A program made the position numbers and the translations under genes. This document shows positions 17,575-26,507 of a DNA stretch of 64,000 nt, in pieces. The stretch comes from DATEDA01 sp963744255 (lineage in GTDB: Bacteria; Pseudomonadota; Gammaproteobacteria; Burkholderiales; SG8-39): positions 34,247-98,246 of the forward strand of contig CAVUSZ010000055.1 of the NCBI GenBank assembly GCA_963744255.1. The letters run 5' to 3'. Every line of letters starts with the position of its first letter. The first letter of the stretch is position 1. The notes beneath the pieces were generated by a model. It worked only from the letters and a program-made list of their open reading frames with translations, did no database searches and was not told the DNA's origin.

Positions 17575-18271
17575 AGCGCCGCTGCGCGGCTTCCTTGAGC
17601 GTGTACGCAGCCGCGTTGAGCAGCAGCACGAGCGTCACGAGGATGATGCCTAGGCCGAGCGCGAGCGCGAGATCGCCCTTGCTGGTTTCGAGCGCGATCG
17701 CCGTCGTCATCACGCGGGTCACGCCGTCGATGTTGCCGCCCACGATCATCACCGCGCCGACCTCCGCCGCCGCGCGCCCGAGCCCGGCGAGCACCGCGGT
17801 CAGCAGCGAGAAGCGGATGTCCCACACCAGCGTCAGCGCGGCGGTCCACCCGCCCGCGCCCAGCGAGCGCAACTGCTCCTGGTACTCGCGCCACGCGTCC
17901 TCGACGGCCTGCCGTGCGAGCGCCGCGATGATCGGCAGGATCAGGATCGTCTGCGCGATCACCATCGCCATGGGTGTGAAGAGCAGCCCCATCGCGCCGA
18001 GCGGCCCTGCGCGCGACAGCAGCAGATAGACGAGCAGGCCGACCACGACCGGCGGCAATCCCATCAGCGCATTCAGGACGACGATGAGCGTCTGCCGGCC
18101 ACGGAATTTCGAGACCGCGATCGCGGCGCCGATCGGGAGCGCGACCGCGGTCGCGATCGCGACCGCGCTGAGACTGACCTTGAGGCTCAGCCAGACGATC
18201 TCGATGAGCTTCGCATCGAGCGCCGCGAGCAGCCGGGCGGCATCGCCGAGCGCTTGCAGGATTGTCTCCAC
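17567..18271 (-). CDS. tupB: Tungstate ABC transporter permease TupB
   Basis: 234 residues, MetI-type permease with about five or six membrane segments and an EAA-type loop around residues 115-135 (REYQEQLRSLGAGGWTA). It ends with KEAAQRRYG. It is the first gene of the eight-gene oxyanion uptake run and begins 47 bp from the palindrome at 18318-18339, so it is the likely target of the divergent regulator. Confidence 0.93.
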   Translation of the reverse strand: METILQALGDAARLLAALDAKLIEIVWLSLKVSLSAVAIATAVALPIGAAIAVSKFRGRQTLIVVLNALMGLPPVVVGLLVYLLLSRAGPLGAMGLLFTPMAMVIAQTILILPIIAALARQAVEDAWREYQEQLRSLGAGGWTAALTLVWDIRFSLLTAVLAGLGRAAAEVGAVMIVGGNIDGVTRVMTTAIALETSKGDLALALGLGIILVTLVLLLNAAAYTLKEAAQRRYG

Positions 18272-18317
18272 GACCCTTCAGGTCGAGCCGGATTGTGCGT
18301 CCGGTCTGCGACGGGCT

Positions 18318-18339
18318 AATATGTTGGCATCTACATATT
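18318..18339. promoter_or_regulatory. Palindromic operator candidate between tupB and the ModE-like regulator
   Basis: AATATGT (18318-18324) and its perfect reverse complement ACATATT (18333-18339) are separated by 8 bp. This is the only AT-rich island in the 117-bp divergent intergenic region. The shape resembles ModE boxes (TATAT-type half sites about 7 bp apart). Seen: the palindrome. Inferred: binding by the adjacent regulator to control both directions. Confidence 0.72.
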
Positions 18340-18388
18340 GGGCGGGCATGTCGAGTCATGGTAACCGCCCGATGCAGCCGAGTTAAAT

Positions 18389-19457
18389 ATGCGATCGCAT
18401 GCAACTTTGCGACTGGAGCCCGAGATCAGCTGGCGCGCCGCCGGCCGCGCCGCGCCGCCGTTCGACCGCCGGCTGGCGCCGCTGCTCGCGGCGATCCGCG
18501 CGCGCAGCACACTGCGTGCTGCAGCGCAGGAGGTGGGTCTCTCCTACCGCGCCGCATGGGGTCTGCTGAGCGACACTGGGCGCGCGCTGGGCGTGCCGCT
18601 CGTCGAGTTGCAGCGAGGGCGCGGCACCCGGCTGACTCCCGCCGGCGAGCAGCTCGTCGCGGCGGATGCACGCGCGGTGCGGCGTCTCCGCGAATCCGTC
18701 CTCGAGATCGATGTTGGCCCGGTGCGCGCGCCCCGCGCGTCCGGCCGCGGCCTCGCGGTGGTGGCGAGCCACGACCTCTTGCTCGCTGCGCTGTGCGATC
18801 ACTGGGCGCGACCCGAAGGGCTCGTCCGCGAGATCGCATTCAAAGGCAGCCTCGAGAGCCTGGGCGCCTTAGCACGCGGCGAGGCCGACGTCGCCGGCTT
18901 CCACGCCGGTACGCCGCCCGGCAGCGATGCAACGGCGTCGCTGCGGCAGTTGCTCGATCCGCGGCGCGACGTGCTGATCCGCTTCGCCGAGCGGGAGCAG
19001 GGGCTGATGGTGAAGCCCGGCAACCCGAAGCGCCTGCGCTCGCTCGGCGATGTGGCGGCGAAGGACGCGCAGTTCGTCAACCGGCAGCGAGGGTCCGGGA
19101 CGCGCCTGCTGATCGATCAGTTGCTGAGCGATGCGAGAGTCGCCCCGACGGCAATCCGCGGCTACGAGACCGAGGAGTTCACCCACCTCGCCGTGGCGGC
19201 CACCGTCGCTGCCGGACGCGCGGACGCGGCTCTTGGCCTGAAGGCGGCCGCGCACCGCTTCGGCCTCGACTTCATCCCGGCGCGCCGCGAGGTGTATTGG
19301 CTCGCGCTTCGCTCGCGCCGTCTCGACAGTGAGGCCGTACGGGCGCTTCCGTCGGGGAATCAGCGGCGACCCGCTGCGGCACGCAGCGCGCGGGCTGGCG
19401 GGATACTCGATCCGCGGTGCCGGTGTCGTGATGCCGGTCGGAGCGGCGCTCGCGTGA
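18389..19457 (+). CDS. ModE-like transcription regulator fused to a periplasmic-binding-protein-like sensor domain (one frame break)
   Basis: The N-terminus (about residues 20-100) is a LysR/ModE-type winged helix, with STLRAAAQEVGLSYRAAWGLL and RGRGTRLTPAGEQLV. Residues about 120-355 are a PBP-like domain (SHDLLLAALCDHW, NRQRGSGTRLLIDQLL, YETEEFTHLAVAATVAAGRADAALGL). No signal peptide is present, so it acts in the cytosol as a one-component sensor. The frame breaks at about 19346: skipping one C restores a natural ending (GLAGYSIRGAGVV) stopping at TGA 19455-19457. Without the skip the frame runs to 19612 with unrelated residues. Divergent to tupBCA; it probably senses tungstate or molybdate. 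Confidence 0.85.
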
Positions 19458-19587
19458 CGACTTCGTGTTCGGCCTCGCCGTGCATCATGCGCTCAAGCGC
19501 GGCCTGGTGCGTCTCTAGGCGGGGGACGCCTCGCTTGCGCGTGTCCCATGCGAGGATAGCGCCTCTTTTCCGCCTGGAGGATGCCGG

Positions 19588-19878
19588 ATGCCCGCTTACA
19601 TCATCGCGATGATGACCGTGACCAACCCGGAGGCCTACGATGGATATCGCGCGCTCGCCGCCCCGGCCGTCGCAAAGCATGGTGGCCGGTTCCTCGTCCG
19701 AGGCGGCAGGCACGAGGTACTGGAGGGCGGCTTCCCCGGCAGTCGCGTGGTGGTCGTGGAGTTCGAGAGCTTCGAGAAGGCGAAGGCCTTCTATGACTCG
19801 CCCGAGTACCGGGCCGCGCGCGAGCAGCGGCGCGGGGCGACGGCGGAGTTCAGCCTGCTCGTCGCCGACGGCGCCTGA
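19588..19878 (+). CDS. DUF1330 family protein
   Basis: A 96-residue protein of the DUF1330 dimeric alpha-beta barrel group, with TNPEAYDGYRALA, KHGGRFLVRGG and FESFEKAKAFYDSPEY. The biochemical role is unknown; the fold is shared with small oxygenases and muconolactone isomerase-like proteins. ATG 19588 follows TGGAGG. It ends 9 bp before the convergent sodC stop; the gap holds a 10-bp palindrome (ACGCCGGCGT). Confidence 0.88.
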   Translation: MPAYIIAMMTVTNPEAYDGYRALAAPAVAKHGGRFLVRGGRHEVLEGGFPGSRVVVVEFESFEKAKAFYDSPEYRAAREQRRGATAEFSLLVADGA

Positions 19879-19887
19879 ACGCCGGCG

Positions 19888-20408
19888 TCAGTTCTTCTGG
19901 ATCACCCCGCAAGCGATGCGGGCGCCCGCGTTGCCGGTCGGCTGCGTCTTGTAATCGTCCGGTTGAGCGTGGACGATCAGGCCGCGGCCAACGACGCTGG
20001 TCGGCCCGTCGGTCACGGTGATGACGTCCAGTTCGATCTTCAGCGTGGCGGTCCCCGACGCATCCGCCGTCAGGGCCGGCAGATCACCGGCGTGCCGGTC
20101 GGGCGTGCCGAAGTGCGCATGCGGATGGCCGAGCGGGTTGAAGTGGCCGCCGGTGCTCATGCCGTCGCCGGACCCGCAGTCGCCCTTCTCGTGAACGTGG
20201 AACCCGTGCTCGGCCCCGGGGGTGAGGCCGGAGACTTTGGCCTCGACGAGCACCCACTTTCCCCGCTGGGTGAAGGTGACCGTCCCGCTGGCGGTGTTGC
20301 CCTTGGTGGGCTGCAGCTGCGCCGCTTGCTTTCGCGCCGTCCTGCGCCCACGCGGCGCCGGCAGCGAGTGCCGCCCGCCGCTGCGAGCGCGATCACGACT
20401 TCTCTCAT
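19888..20408 (-). CDS. sodC: Copper/zinc superoxide dismutase SodC, periplasmic (frame breaks in signal region)
   Basis: The mature domain is complete, with GFHVHEKGDC (Cu ligands and first disulfide Cys), GGHFNPLGHPHAHFG, HAGDLPAL, GLIVHAQPDD and the closing ARIACGVI Cys. It converts periplasmic superoxide to peroxide. The N-terminus is spread over three frames. ATG 20408 gives MREVVIALAAAG; one base on (about 20371) the next frame gives ALAAGAAWAQDGAKA, a good signal end with AWA cleavage; another base on (about 20325-20340) the mature frame begins. The span is 3n+2, as expected for two extra bases. It lies just past the formate dehydrogenase terminator and has its own start. Confidence 0.85.
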
Positions 20409-20422
20409 TTCGACGACCTCCC

Positions 20423-20450
20423 AAAAGAACAGCGCCCCGGACAGGGGCGC
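20423..20450 (-). terminator. Rho-independent terminator at the end of the formate dehydrogenase operon
   Basis: On the minus strand GCGCCCC-TGTCC-GGGGCGC forms a perfect 7-bp GC stem (20450-20432), followed by TGTTCTTTT. It lies after the last small fdh-associated gene and before the sodC start at 20408, so it separates the two units. Confidence 0.8.
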
Positions 20451-20472
20451 CGAGTCTCTCCCACCCGCCTCG

Positions 20473-20738
20473 CTATTTCGTCGCTCCGCCGCCTTCGGGG
20501 CCGGCGCCGCGGCTGCCGCCGATGTCGGCGCATGCGTCTTCTTGTACTTCTCGACGGTCAGATCCTGGTACTTCGTCAGCAGCTCCGCTTCCTTCTTGGC
20601 CGCTTCCGCAGCCTTCGCGGCCTTGGCCGCGGCGGCGGCTTTCTGCTCTTCGGTCGGCGGCGGCGGTGCGGGCAGCTTGGCCCACAGCGGGCCACCGATC
20701 AGCGCGAACGCTAGCGCGGCGACGATTGCTCCTCTCAT
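20473..20738 (-). CDS. Small exported protein at the end of the formate dehydrogenase operon (3' end uncertain)
   Basis: ATG 20738 follows GGAGGAAGG and encodes a Sec signal (MRGAIVAALAFALIGGPLWA). An Ala/Lys/Glu-rich helix follows (TEEQKAAAAAKAAKAAEAAKK), then LLTKYQDLTVEKYKK. Small alanine-rich proteins of this kind are common downstream of fdhC in Burkholderiales; their role is unknown. In the starting frame there is no stop before sodC. A TAG at 20473-20475 in another frame gives a span of 3n+2, so two extra bases or one missing base is needed. The true end is therefore unclear. Confidence 0.6.
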
Positions 20739-20752
20739 GCCTTCCTCCTCCT

Positions 20753-21829
20753 TCAGTGCTGGGCCTGCGCCGCCCCGGGCGTGCCCGTAGCCTTGCCGGC
20801 CTTGACCTTGCCCGACTTGACGTCGTTGTACCAGAGCTCGTGGTGCTCCTTCGCCCAGCTCTCGTCGACGTAGCCGTTTCGCATCGAGCGGTAGGCGCCT
20901 TCGACTCCGATCGTGCCCATGTAGATGTGTCCGAGCGCGAGCGCGATCACGAGCACCGCGGCGATCGCATGGATGATGTTCGCCTGGATCATCACCGCGC
21001 GCACCTGGTCGAAGTTCGGAAAATTGAGGATCAGTCCGGTCACGCTCACGACGAGCGACAGCGCCACCACGCCGATCCAGAACCACGCCTTCTCGCCGGC
21101 GTTGAAGCGGCCCGACGGGACGTGTTTGCCGCCGAACATCCCGCCGAAGCTCGCGAACCACTTGAAGTCGTACCACTTCGGCAGGTTGTCCTTGATGTAG
21201 AGAACGATGAAGAACAGCAGGCTGATCACGAAGATCGGCCCGACGAAGTTGTGCAGGTTCTTCGACAGGCTGGTCAGCCAGGCAAACAGCGTGTGGCCGA
21301 TCACCGGCAGCAGCACGTACTTGCCGAGCAGGATCACGAGGCCGGTGATGGCGAGAATCACGAAGCTGATCCCCATGACCCAATGGGCGTATCGCTGCAG
21401 CGGCGTAAACCGCTCGATCAGCCTGCCCGTGGGCCGCTCGTGCAACCTGATCTCTCCCTTCCACGCGTAGAGGAGCCCGATCACCACGACCACCGCCGCG
21501 AGCAGCCAGCCGCCGATCGGGGTGATAACGCCGTTCCGGAACAGTCGCCAGGCTTCGCCGCCCGTGAGCGCCCGCTGTCCCGGCAGCTTCATCGTCGGCT
21601 GGATCAACACGTTCACCTCCTGGCCCTTGATGGAGGTGTATGCCGGATCGCCCGAGCGGATCTCGCGCCACACCGGGGCGTTGTTCCCGGGCTGGGTGAT
21701 CTGGCGCTGAACCTGCTGCTTGGCGGTGTCGTCCTGACTCTGTGCGGCGCCCGTGAGCGGCAGGGCGAGCGCGGCGGCTAGAACGACCCCGCCCGCGAGC
21801 TGCATGAAGCTGCGGGACATGAGCATCAT
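20753..21829 (-). CDS. fdhC: Formate dehydrogenase gamma subunit, membrane cytochrome b556
   Basis: 358 residues. An N-terminal Sec signal (cut near TGAAQ, residue 29) is followed by an exported stretch of about 75 residues. Then come about four or five membrane segments of the FdoI/FdnI type, with haem-ligand histidines in LQRYAHWVMG, SKNLHNFVGP and IIHAIAA/ALGHIYMG. It anchors the FDH complex and passes electrons from FdhB to quinone. The N-terminal domain is longer than in E. coli FdnI, as in many betaproteobacteria. ATG 21829 is used; ATG 21820 (MSRSF) is also possible. Confidence 0.93.
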   Translation of the reverse strand: MMLMSRSFMQLAGGVVLAAALALPLTGAAQSQDDTAKQQVQRQITQPGNNAPVWREIRSGDPAYTSIKGQEVNVLIQPTMKLPGQRALTGGEAWRLFRNGVITPIGGWLLAAVVVVIGLLYAWKGEIRLHERPTGRLIERFTPLQRYAHWVMGISFVILAITGLVILLGKYVLLPVIGHTLFAWLTSLSKNLHNFVGPIFVISLLFFIVLYIKDNLPKWYDFKWFASFGGMFGGKHVPSGRFNAGEKAWFWIGVVALSLVVSVTGLILNFPNFDQVRAVMIQANIIHAIAAVLVIALALGHIYMGTIGVEGAYRSMRNGYVDESWAKEHHELWYNDVKSGKVKAGKATGTPGAAQAQH

Positions 21830-21832
21830 CCC

Positions 21833-22052
21833 CTATTGAATACGAGAGTACTCGTTCTGATTCTGCGTGCGCGCCTGGATGGCACGCTCCCACTCGGCCT
21901 GCTTGCCGCCGAACTGGGGGCTGTCCCAGGGCACCGTGTCCGGCTTGCCCTGGTACTTGCCGGTCTTCTGCACCATCTCCTGCGGCTTTTCGCCGCACCC
22001 GGCGAGCCCGAGTGCGGCGAGCGCCGCGAACGCAACCAGCGTCCGCGCGCAT
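21833..22052 (-). CDS. Small lipoprotein of the formate dehydrogenase operon (frame break after codon 3)
   Basis: Not a long frame from its ATG. ATG 22052 then CGC GCG are followed by one surplus base (about 22043), after which the frame reads TLVAFAALAALGLAGCGEKP. This is a clear lipoprotein signal with lipobox LAGC. The mature part is about 55 residues (QEMVQKTGKYQGKP, PQFGGKQAEWERA) and stops at TAG 21833-21835. The span is 3n+1. It lies 4 bp before fdhC. Function unknown; the position inside the operon suggests a periplasmic assembly or stability factor. Confidence 0.68.
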
Positions 22053-22055
22053 GGC

Positions 22056-22680
22056 TCAGCTCTTCGGCTGTGCGGCGCGCCGGCTTCTGCTGCCCCGGCG
22101 CGCCGTACGCAGTGCCCCAGCCCCAGACCTCAGAACCCTTGCCGCGCTTGAGCACGCGCTGGCGATAGATGTCGGCGACGACGTCGCCGTCACCGCCGAG
22201 CAGCGCCTTGGTCGAGCACATCTCGGCGCAGGCCGGCAGCTTGCCCTGGGAAAGGCGATTCGCGCCGTACTTCCGGAACTCCTCGGCCGAATTGTCCTTC
22301 TCCGGGCCACCGGCGCAGAACGTGCACTTGTCCATCTTGCCGCGCAGACCGAACGCGCCCGCCTGCGGGAACTGGGGCGCGCCGAACGGACAGGCGTAGA
22401 AGCAGTAGCCGCAGCCGATGCACAGGTCCTTGTCGTGCAGAACGACGCCCTCCTCCGTGCGGTAGAAGCAGTCGACCGGGCATACCGCCATGCACGGCGC
22501 ATCCGAGCAGTGCATGCAGGCGACCGAGATCGACTTCTCGCCCGGCTGGCCGTCGTTAATCGTCACGACACGGCGGCGGTTCACCCCCCACGGCACGTCG
22601 TTCGTGTTCTTGCAGGCGGTCACGCAGCCGTTGCACTCGATGCAGCGCTCGGCATCGCACAGGAACTTCATTCTCGCCAT
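22056..22680 (-). CDS. fdhB: Formate dehydrogenase beta subunit, four-cluster ferredoxin (frame break near the end)
   Basis: About 207 residues. The cysteine sets CIECNGCVTAC, CMHCSDAPCMAVC, CIGCGYCFYAC and CTFCAGG...CAEMC account for four [4Fe-4S] clusters that wire FdhA to the cytochrome b subunit. The frame is sound up to GAPGQQKPA, then runs on into unrelated residues. Skipping one base at about 22076 gives AAQPKS and TGA at 22056, 3 bp before the lipoprotein ATG. Unlike FdnH it lacks a C-terminal membrane helix. Confidence 0.92.
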
Positions 22681-22692
22681 GGCTCGACTCCT

Positions 22693-25676
22693 CTATGCCC
22701 GCTCGACCTGGCAAAGCGTCGTTTTGGATTCCTGCATCATCGTGACCCGGTCATAGCCGTAGGTCGTGGCGGTGTTGACCGCCTCGCCGCGCACGATCGG
22801 CGCCGCCTTGTCGGGGTAGAAGGGCAGCATGTCCGTACCCTGCCACCAGCCGGCGAAGTGGAACGGTATGAACACCGTGTCCGGCCCGACGCGCTCGGTG
22901 ACGAGCGCCTTCACCTTGATCCTGGCGCCGGTCGGGCTCTTCACCCAGACGTACTCGTTCGGACGGATGCCGCGGTCGGCCGCCGCTTTCGGGTTGATCT
23001 CCACGAAGTTGTCCTGCATCAGCTCGGCGAGCCACGGGTTGGAGCGCGTCTCGTCGCCGCCGCCTTCGTACTCGACCAGCCGTCCGCTCGTGAGGATCAG
23101 CGGGAACTTCTCGGCCACGCCCTCCTTGACGTTCTGTTCCTGGACCGACTTGAACAGCGTCGGCAGGCGCCAGAGCACTCTCACGTCGTCGTGCGTCGGG
23201 TACTTCGCGACGAGGTCCGGCCGCGGCGAGTACAGCGCCTCGCGGTGGAGCGGCACGCCGTCGGGGAAGTTCCAGACCACCGCCCGCGCCTTCGCGTTGC
23301 CGAACGGGTGGCAGCTGTGGTTCTTCATCACCACCCGCTGGATCCCGCCCGAGAGGTCGGTCTTCCAGTTCTTGCCTTCGGCCTCCTTCTTCTCGGCCTC
23401 GCTCAGCTCGTCCCACCAGCCGAGCTTCTTCAGCAGGACATGGTCGAACTCCGGGTAGCCGAACGGGAGGTCGGCACCCAAGGATGCCGACCCGTCCTCG
23501 GCCAGCAGGCTCACGCCGTCGCGCTCGACGCCGAAGTTCGCCCGGAAGTTCCCGCCGCCGTCCATGACGTTCCGCGACGTCTGATAGAGGTTGGGCGAGC
23601 CCGGATGCTTGAGCGCTGCATTGCCGTAGCACGGCCACGGCAGGCCGAAGTAGTCACCGGTGAGGTCGTAACCCGTCTTCGCGTCCTTGCCGCCCCTGGC
23701 ACGCAAGGTCTTCACGTCGAAGACGTGCATGTTGCGCATGTGCGCCTGGAGCCGCTCGGGCGACTGCCCGGTGTAGCCGATCGTCCAGCTGCCCCCGTTG
23801 ATCTCGTAGGTGAGGACATCCTCGACGTTCGGCTCTTCGTACCCCTTCGCCGTCTTGTCGAGGCGAAGCTGCTGCTTGCCGTCCTTCTTGCCGAGGAACT
23901 GGTCGGCAAACCCGAGCTTCTGCGCGAACGCGTACATGATCGCGTGGTCGGAGCGGGACTCGAACAGCGGCTCGATCACCTTCTCGCGCCACTGGATCGA
24001 GCGGTTCGACGCGGTGACGGACCCTTCGGTCTCGAACTGCGTCGCCGCCGGCAGCAGGTACACGTCGCGGTTCGCGTTCGGCTCGTACTTGGCGTTGGCA
24101 TCCTTCGGCATCGCTGCCATCGCCGCGGTCGCCGACGGATAGGGATCGATGACGACGAGGAGATCGAGCTTGTCCATCGCCATCTTCATCTCGAGCCCGC
24201 GGGTCTGCGAGTTCGGCGCGTGGCCCCAGAAGAACATCCCGCGGATGTTCGAGTCCTGGTCGATGAGGTCGTTCTTCTCCAGCACCCCGTCGATCCACCG
24301 CGAAACCGTGGTCCCGGGTTTACCCATCATGCCCGGAGCGAAGCGTCCCTTGAGCCATTCGAAGTCGACGTTCCACACTCGGCACCAATGCTTGAACGAG
24401 CCCTCCGCGAGACCGTAGTAGCCCGGCAGCGAGTCGGGGTTCGGACCGACGTCGGTCGCGCCCTGCACGTTGTCGTGGCCGCGGTAGATGTTGGTGCCGC
24501 CGCCCGCAACGCCGACGTTGCCGAGCGCGAGCTGGAGGATGCAGCTCGCGCGGACGATCGCATTGCCGTTGGTGTGCTGGGTCTGGCCCATCGCCCAGAC
24601 GATCGTGCTCGGGCGGTTCTTGGCCATTGCCTCAGCGACAGTGCGGACGTGGTCCTCCGGCATGCCGGTGACGTTCTGCACCACGTCCGGCGTCCACTTC
24701 ATGACTTCTTCTTTGACCTTGTCCATGCCGTAGACGCGGGCCTTGATGTACTCCTTGTCCTCCCAGCCGTTTTGGAAGATGTGGTACAGCATCCCCCACA
24801 GGAACGCGACGTCGGTGCCCGAGCGGATGCGGAAGTACTGGTCGGCCTTCGCCGCCGTCCGGGTGAAGCGCGGGTCGACGACGATCACCTTCGCGCCGTT
24901 CTCCTTCGCGTGCAGCGTGTGGAGCATCGACACCGGGTGCGCCTCGGCGGCGTTCGAGCCGAAGAACAGGATGCACTTCGAGTTCTGCTCGTCGTTGTAG
25001 GAGTTCGTCATCGCGCCGTAGCCCCAGGTGTTGGCGACGCCGGCGACGGTGGTCGAGTGGCAGATGCGCGCCTGGTGGTCGGTGTTGTTCGAGCCCCAGA
25101 GGCGAACCCACTTGCAGAGCAGCTCGGCCTGCTCGTTGTTGTGCTTCGACGAGCCGACGATGAAGATCGAGTCGGGGCCGGACTCCTCCCGGAGCTTCAG
25201 CATCTTCTTGCTGATCTCGTCGAGCGCGACGTCCCAGGTGATGCTTCTGGTACTTCCCGTTCACCAGCTTCATCGGGTACTTCAGCCGGTGCGAGTCCTC
25301 GGTGATGCCGTGCTCCCGCACCGACGCGCCTTTCGCGCAGTGCGCACCGAGGTTGAGCGGCGAGTCGAACACCGGCTCCTGGCGCACCCAGACGCCGTTC
25401 TGGACGACGGCGTCGATCGCACAGCCGACCGAACAGTGCGTACAGACCGTGCGCTTCACTTCGATCTTGCCCTCGGCGACGCTTCTTCTCCTGCGCCTCG
25501 GCCTTGCCGATCATGTTGAACGGCAGCTGGCTCGCGAAGGCGCCGGCGCCGACCGCGACCCCGGAGCGCTTGAGGAACGCGCGGCGATCGATCGTGCGCG
25601 CGAGCGCGCCGGAGAGGCTACGCGCGAGACGCGATTGCGGAACCGCCGTGCCGGAGGATTTTCTCGTCAGCAACAT
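22693..25676 (-). CDS. fdhA: Formate dehydrogenase catalytic subunit, Mo/W-bis-MGD, cysteine type, TAT exported (two frame breaks)
   Basis: About 993 residues. The TAT signal has DRRAFLKRSG near residue 33. One [4Fe-4S] site is CTHCSVGC...GAHCAKG. The metal-ligand residue is Cys in QARICHSTT, where E. coli FdnG has selenocysteine, so no UGA decoding is needed. The C-terminal molydopterin-dinucleotide domain (TSGRLVEYEGGG, VWVKSPTGARI) is complete. It oxidises formate to CO2 in the periplasm, or the reverse. The frame shifts by one base at about 25481 (after EAQEKK) and about 25243 (after NGKYQK); skipping one base at each rejoins conserved sequence, and the span is 3n+2. Confidence 0.93.
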
Positions 25677-25692
25677 GGCGCTCTCCTTCGCT

Positions 25693-25890
25693 CTAGATCA
25701 GCGTCGTGCGGTAGTACTTGCGGACGTGCTCGGAGAGCTGGTAGCCCGAGCCTTGCGCGTCCTTCTTCGCGTTCGCTGCCTCTTTTTGGGGCACGGTCTT
25801 CGCGGCGACCGCGGCGATCGCAGCGCCGCTCCCGGCACCGACCGCGAGCAGGAAGTTTCTGCGACCGGTCCGTTTCCTGGAGTTCTCCAT
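25693..25890 (-). CDS. Formate dehydrogenase region TAT-signal protein (TIGR02811 type)
   Basis: 65 residues. The N-terminal MENSRKRTGRRNFLLAVGAG is a TAT signal with RRNF, followed by an alanine-rich membrane stretch. The short C-terminal part ends LSEHVRKYYRTTLI, the conserved tail of the small TAT protein found beside fdhA in many proteobacteria. Its role is not known; a subunit or assembly partner is likely. It begins 17 bp upstream of fdhA. Confidence 0.9.
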   Translation of the reverse strand: MENSRKRTGRRNFLLAVGAGSGAAIAAVAAKTVPQKEAANAKKDAQGSGYQLSEHVRKYYRTTLI

Positions 25891-25910
25891 GGTGCGCTCC
25901 TCGTGGCAGG

Positions 25911-26507
25911 TTAGAGCATGTCTAGCGACGCAGCTTCGGTGTCGCAGAACGCCTTTGTGAAGCGCGCGACATATCCGTAGAAGCTTGTTTTCGTGGAAGC
26001 CATCACCCGATCAGTAAGGGGATTGTAAGCTCGGTGCATATAGCGAGTGAAGAACTTCTTCTGTCGCTGCAGCGCATCATCAGAGGATCCCGCGGCGGCG
26101 AGGTGCCGCATCACCTCGCAGAGCGCAGCGAAGTGATCTTCCGGTTCGTGCGATGCGTCATTGCGCTCGAGACGCAGCTCGGCGAGTTCATCTCGCAGCG
26201 CAACAAGAACTCGTTCCCTCCCCGTCTCGACGAGGTAGTGGGACGCGTACGGCGTGACCGCCGCCTTGCCGGTCCCGACGAACAGCGTTTCGTGTTCCGC
26301 TCGCGCCGTCTCGGCGTCGGTCGCTGCCGCAGCGGCCTGCAGCTCGCGCCAGGCGTCGGCGAGCGCCACCTGGTCGCCTTCCGCGACGATGTCATCGGCG
26401 GTCGCGATCATCTGTAGCAGCGCCGCATCCGGCCCGGCGTAGAAGAGCCGCGCGAGCAGCGCGTAGAAACCCGCCCTGGCGGCGTCCTCCGGGGCGAGGT
26501 CCGTCAT
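25911..26507 (-). CDS. TorD-family chaperone for formate dehydrogenase maturation
   Basis: 198 residues, all-helical TorD/DmsD type, with ARAGFYALLARLFYAGPD near the start, EHETLFVGTGKAAVTPYASHYL in the middle (the conserved region around the family's YxSxY/H motif) and EPEDHFAALCEVM. It should bind the FdhA TAT signal and hold export until cofactor is loaded. ATG 26507 overlaps the ferredoxin stop by ATGA. Confidence 0.9.
   Translation of the reverse strand: MTDLAPEDAARAGFYALLARLFYAGPDAALLQMIATADDIVAEGDQVALADAWRELQAAAAATDAETARAEHETLFVGTGKAAVTPYASHYLVETGRERVLVALRDELAELRLERNDASHEPEDHFAALCEVMRHLAAAGSSDDALQRQKKFFTRYMHRAYNPLTDRVMASTKTSFYGYVARFTKAFCDTEAASLDML

Noticed and set aside
19879..19888. 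ACGCCGGCGT palindrome between DUF1330 and sodC
   Set aside because: Ten bases of GC-rich palindrome are expected by chance here; no T-run for a terminator.
22012..25305. 1097-residue plus-strand open frame
   Set aside because: Antisense of fdhA/fdhB. Its composition (Arg, Val, His, Leu, Ala) and lack of motifs mark it as an artefact.
22693..25676. Internal UGA selenocysteine in fdhA
   Set aside because: The ligand position reads Cys (TGC) and the interruptions are frame shifts, not in-frame TGA codons.
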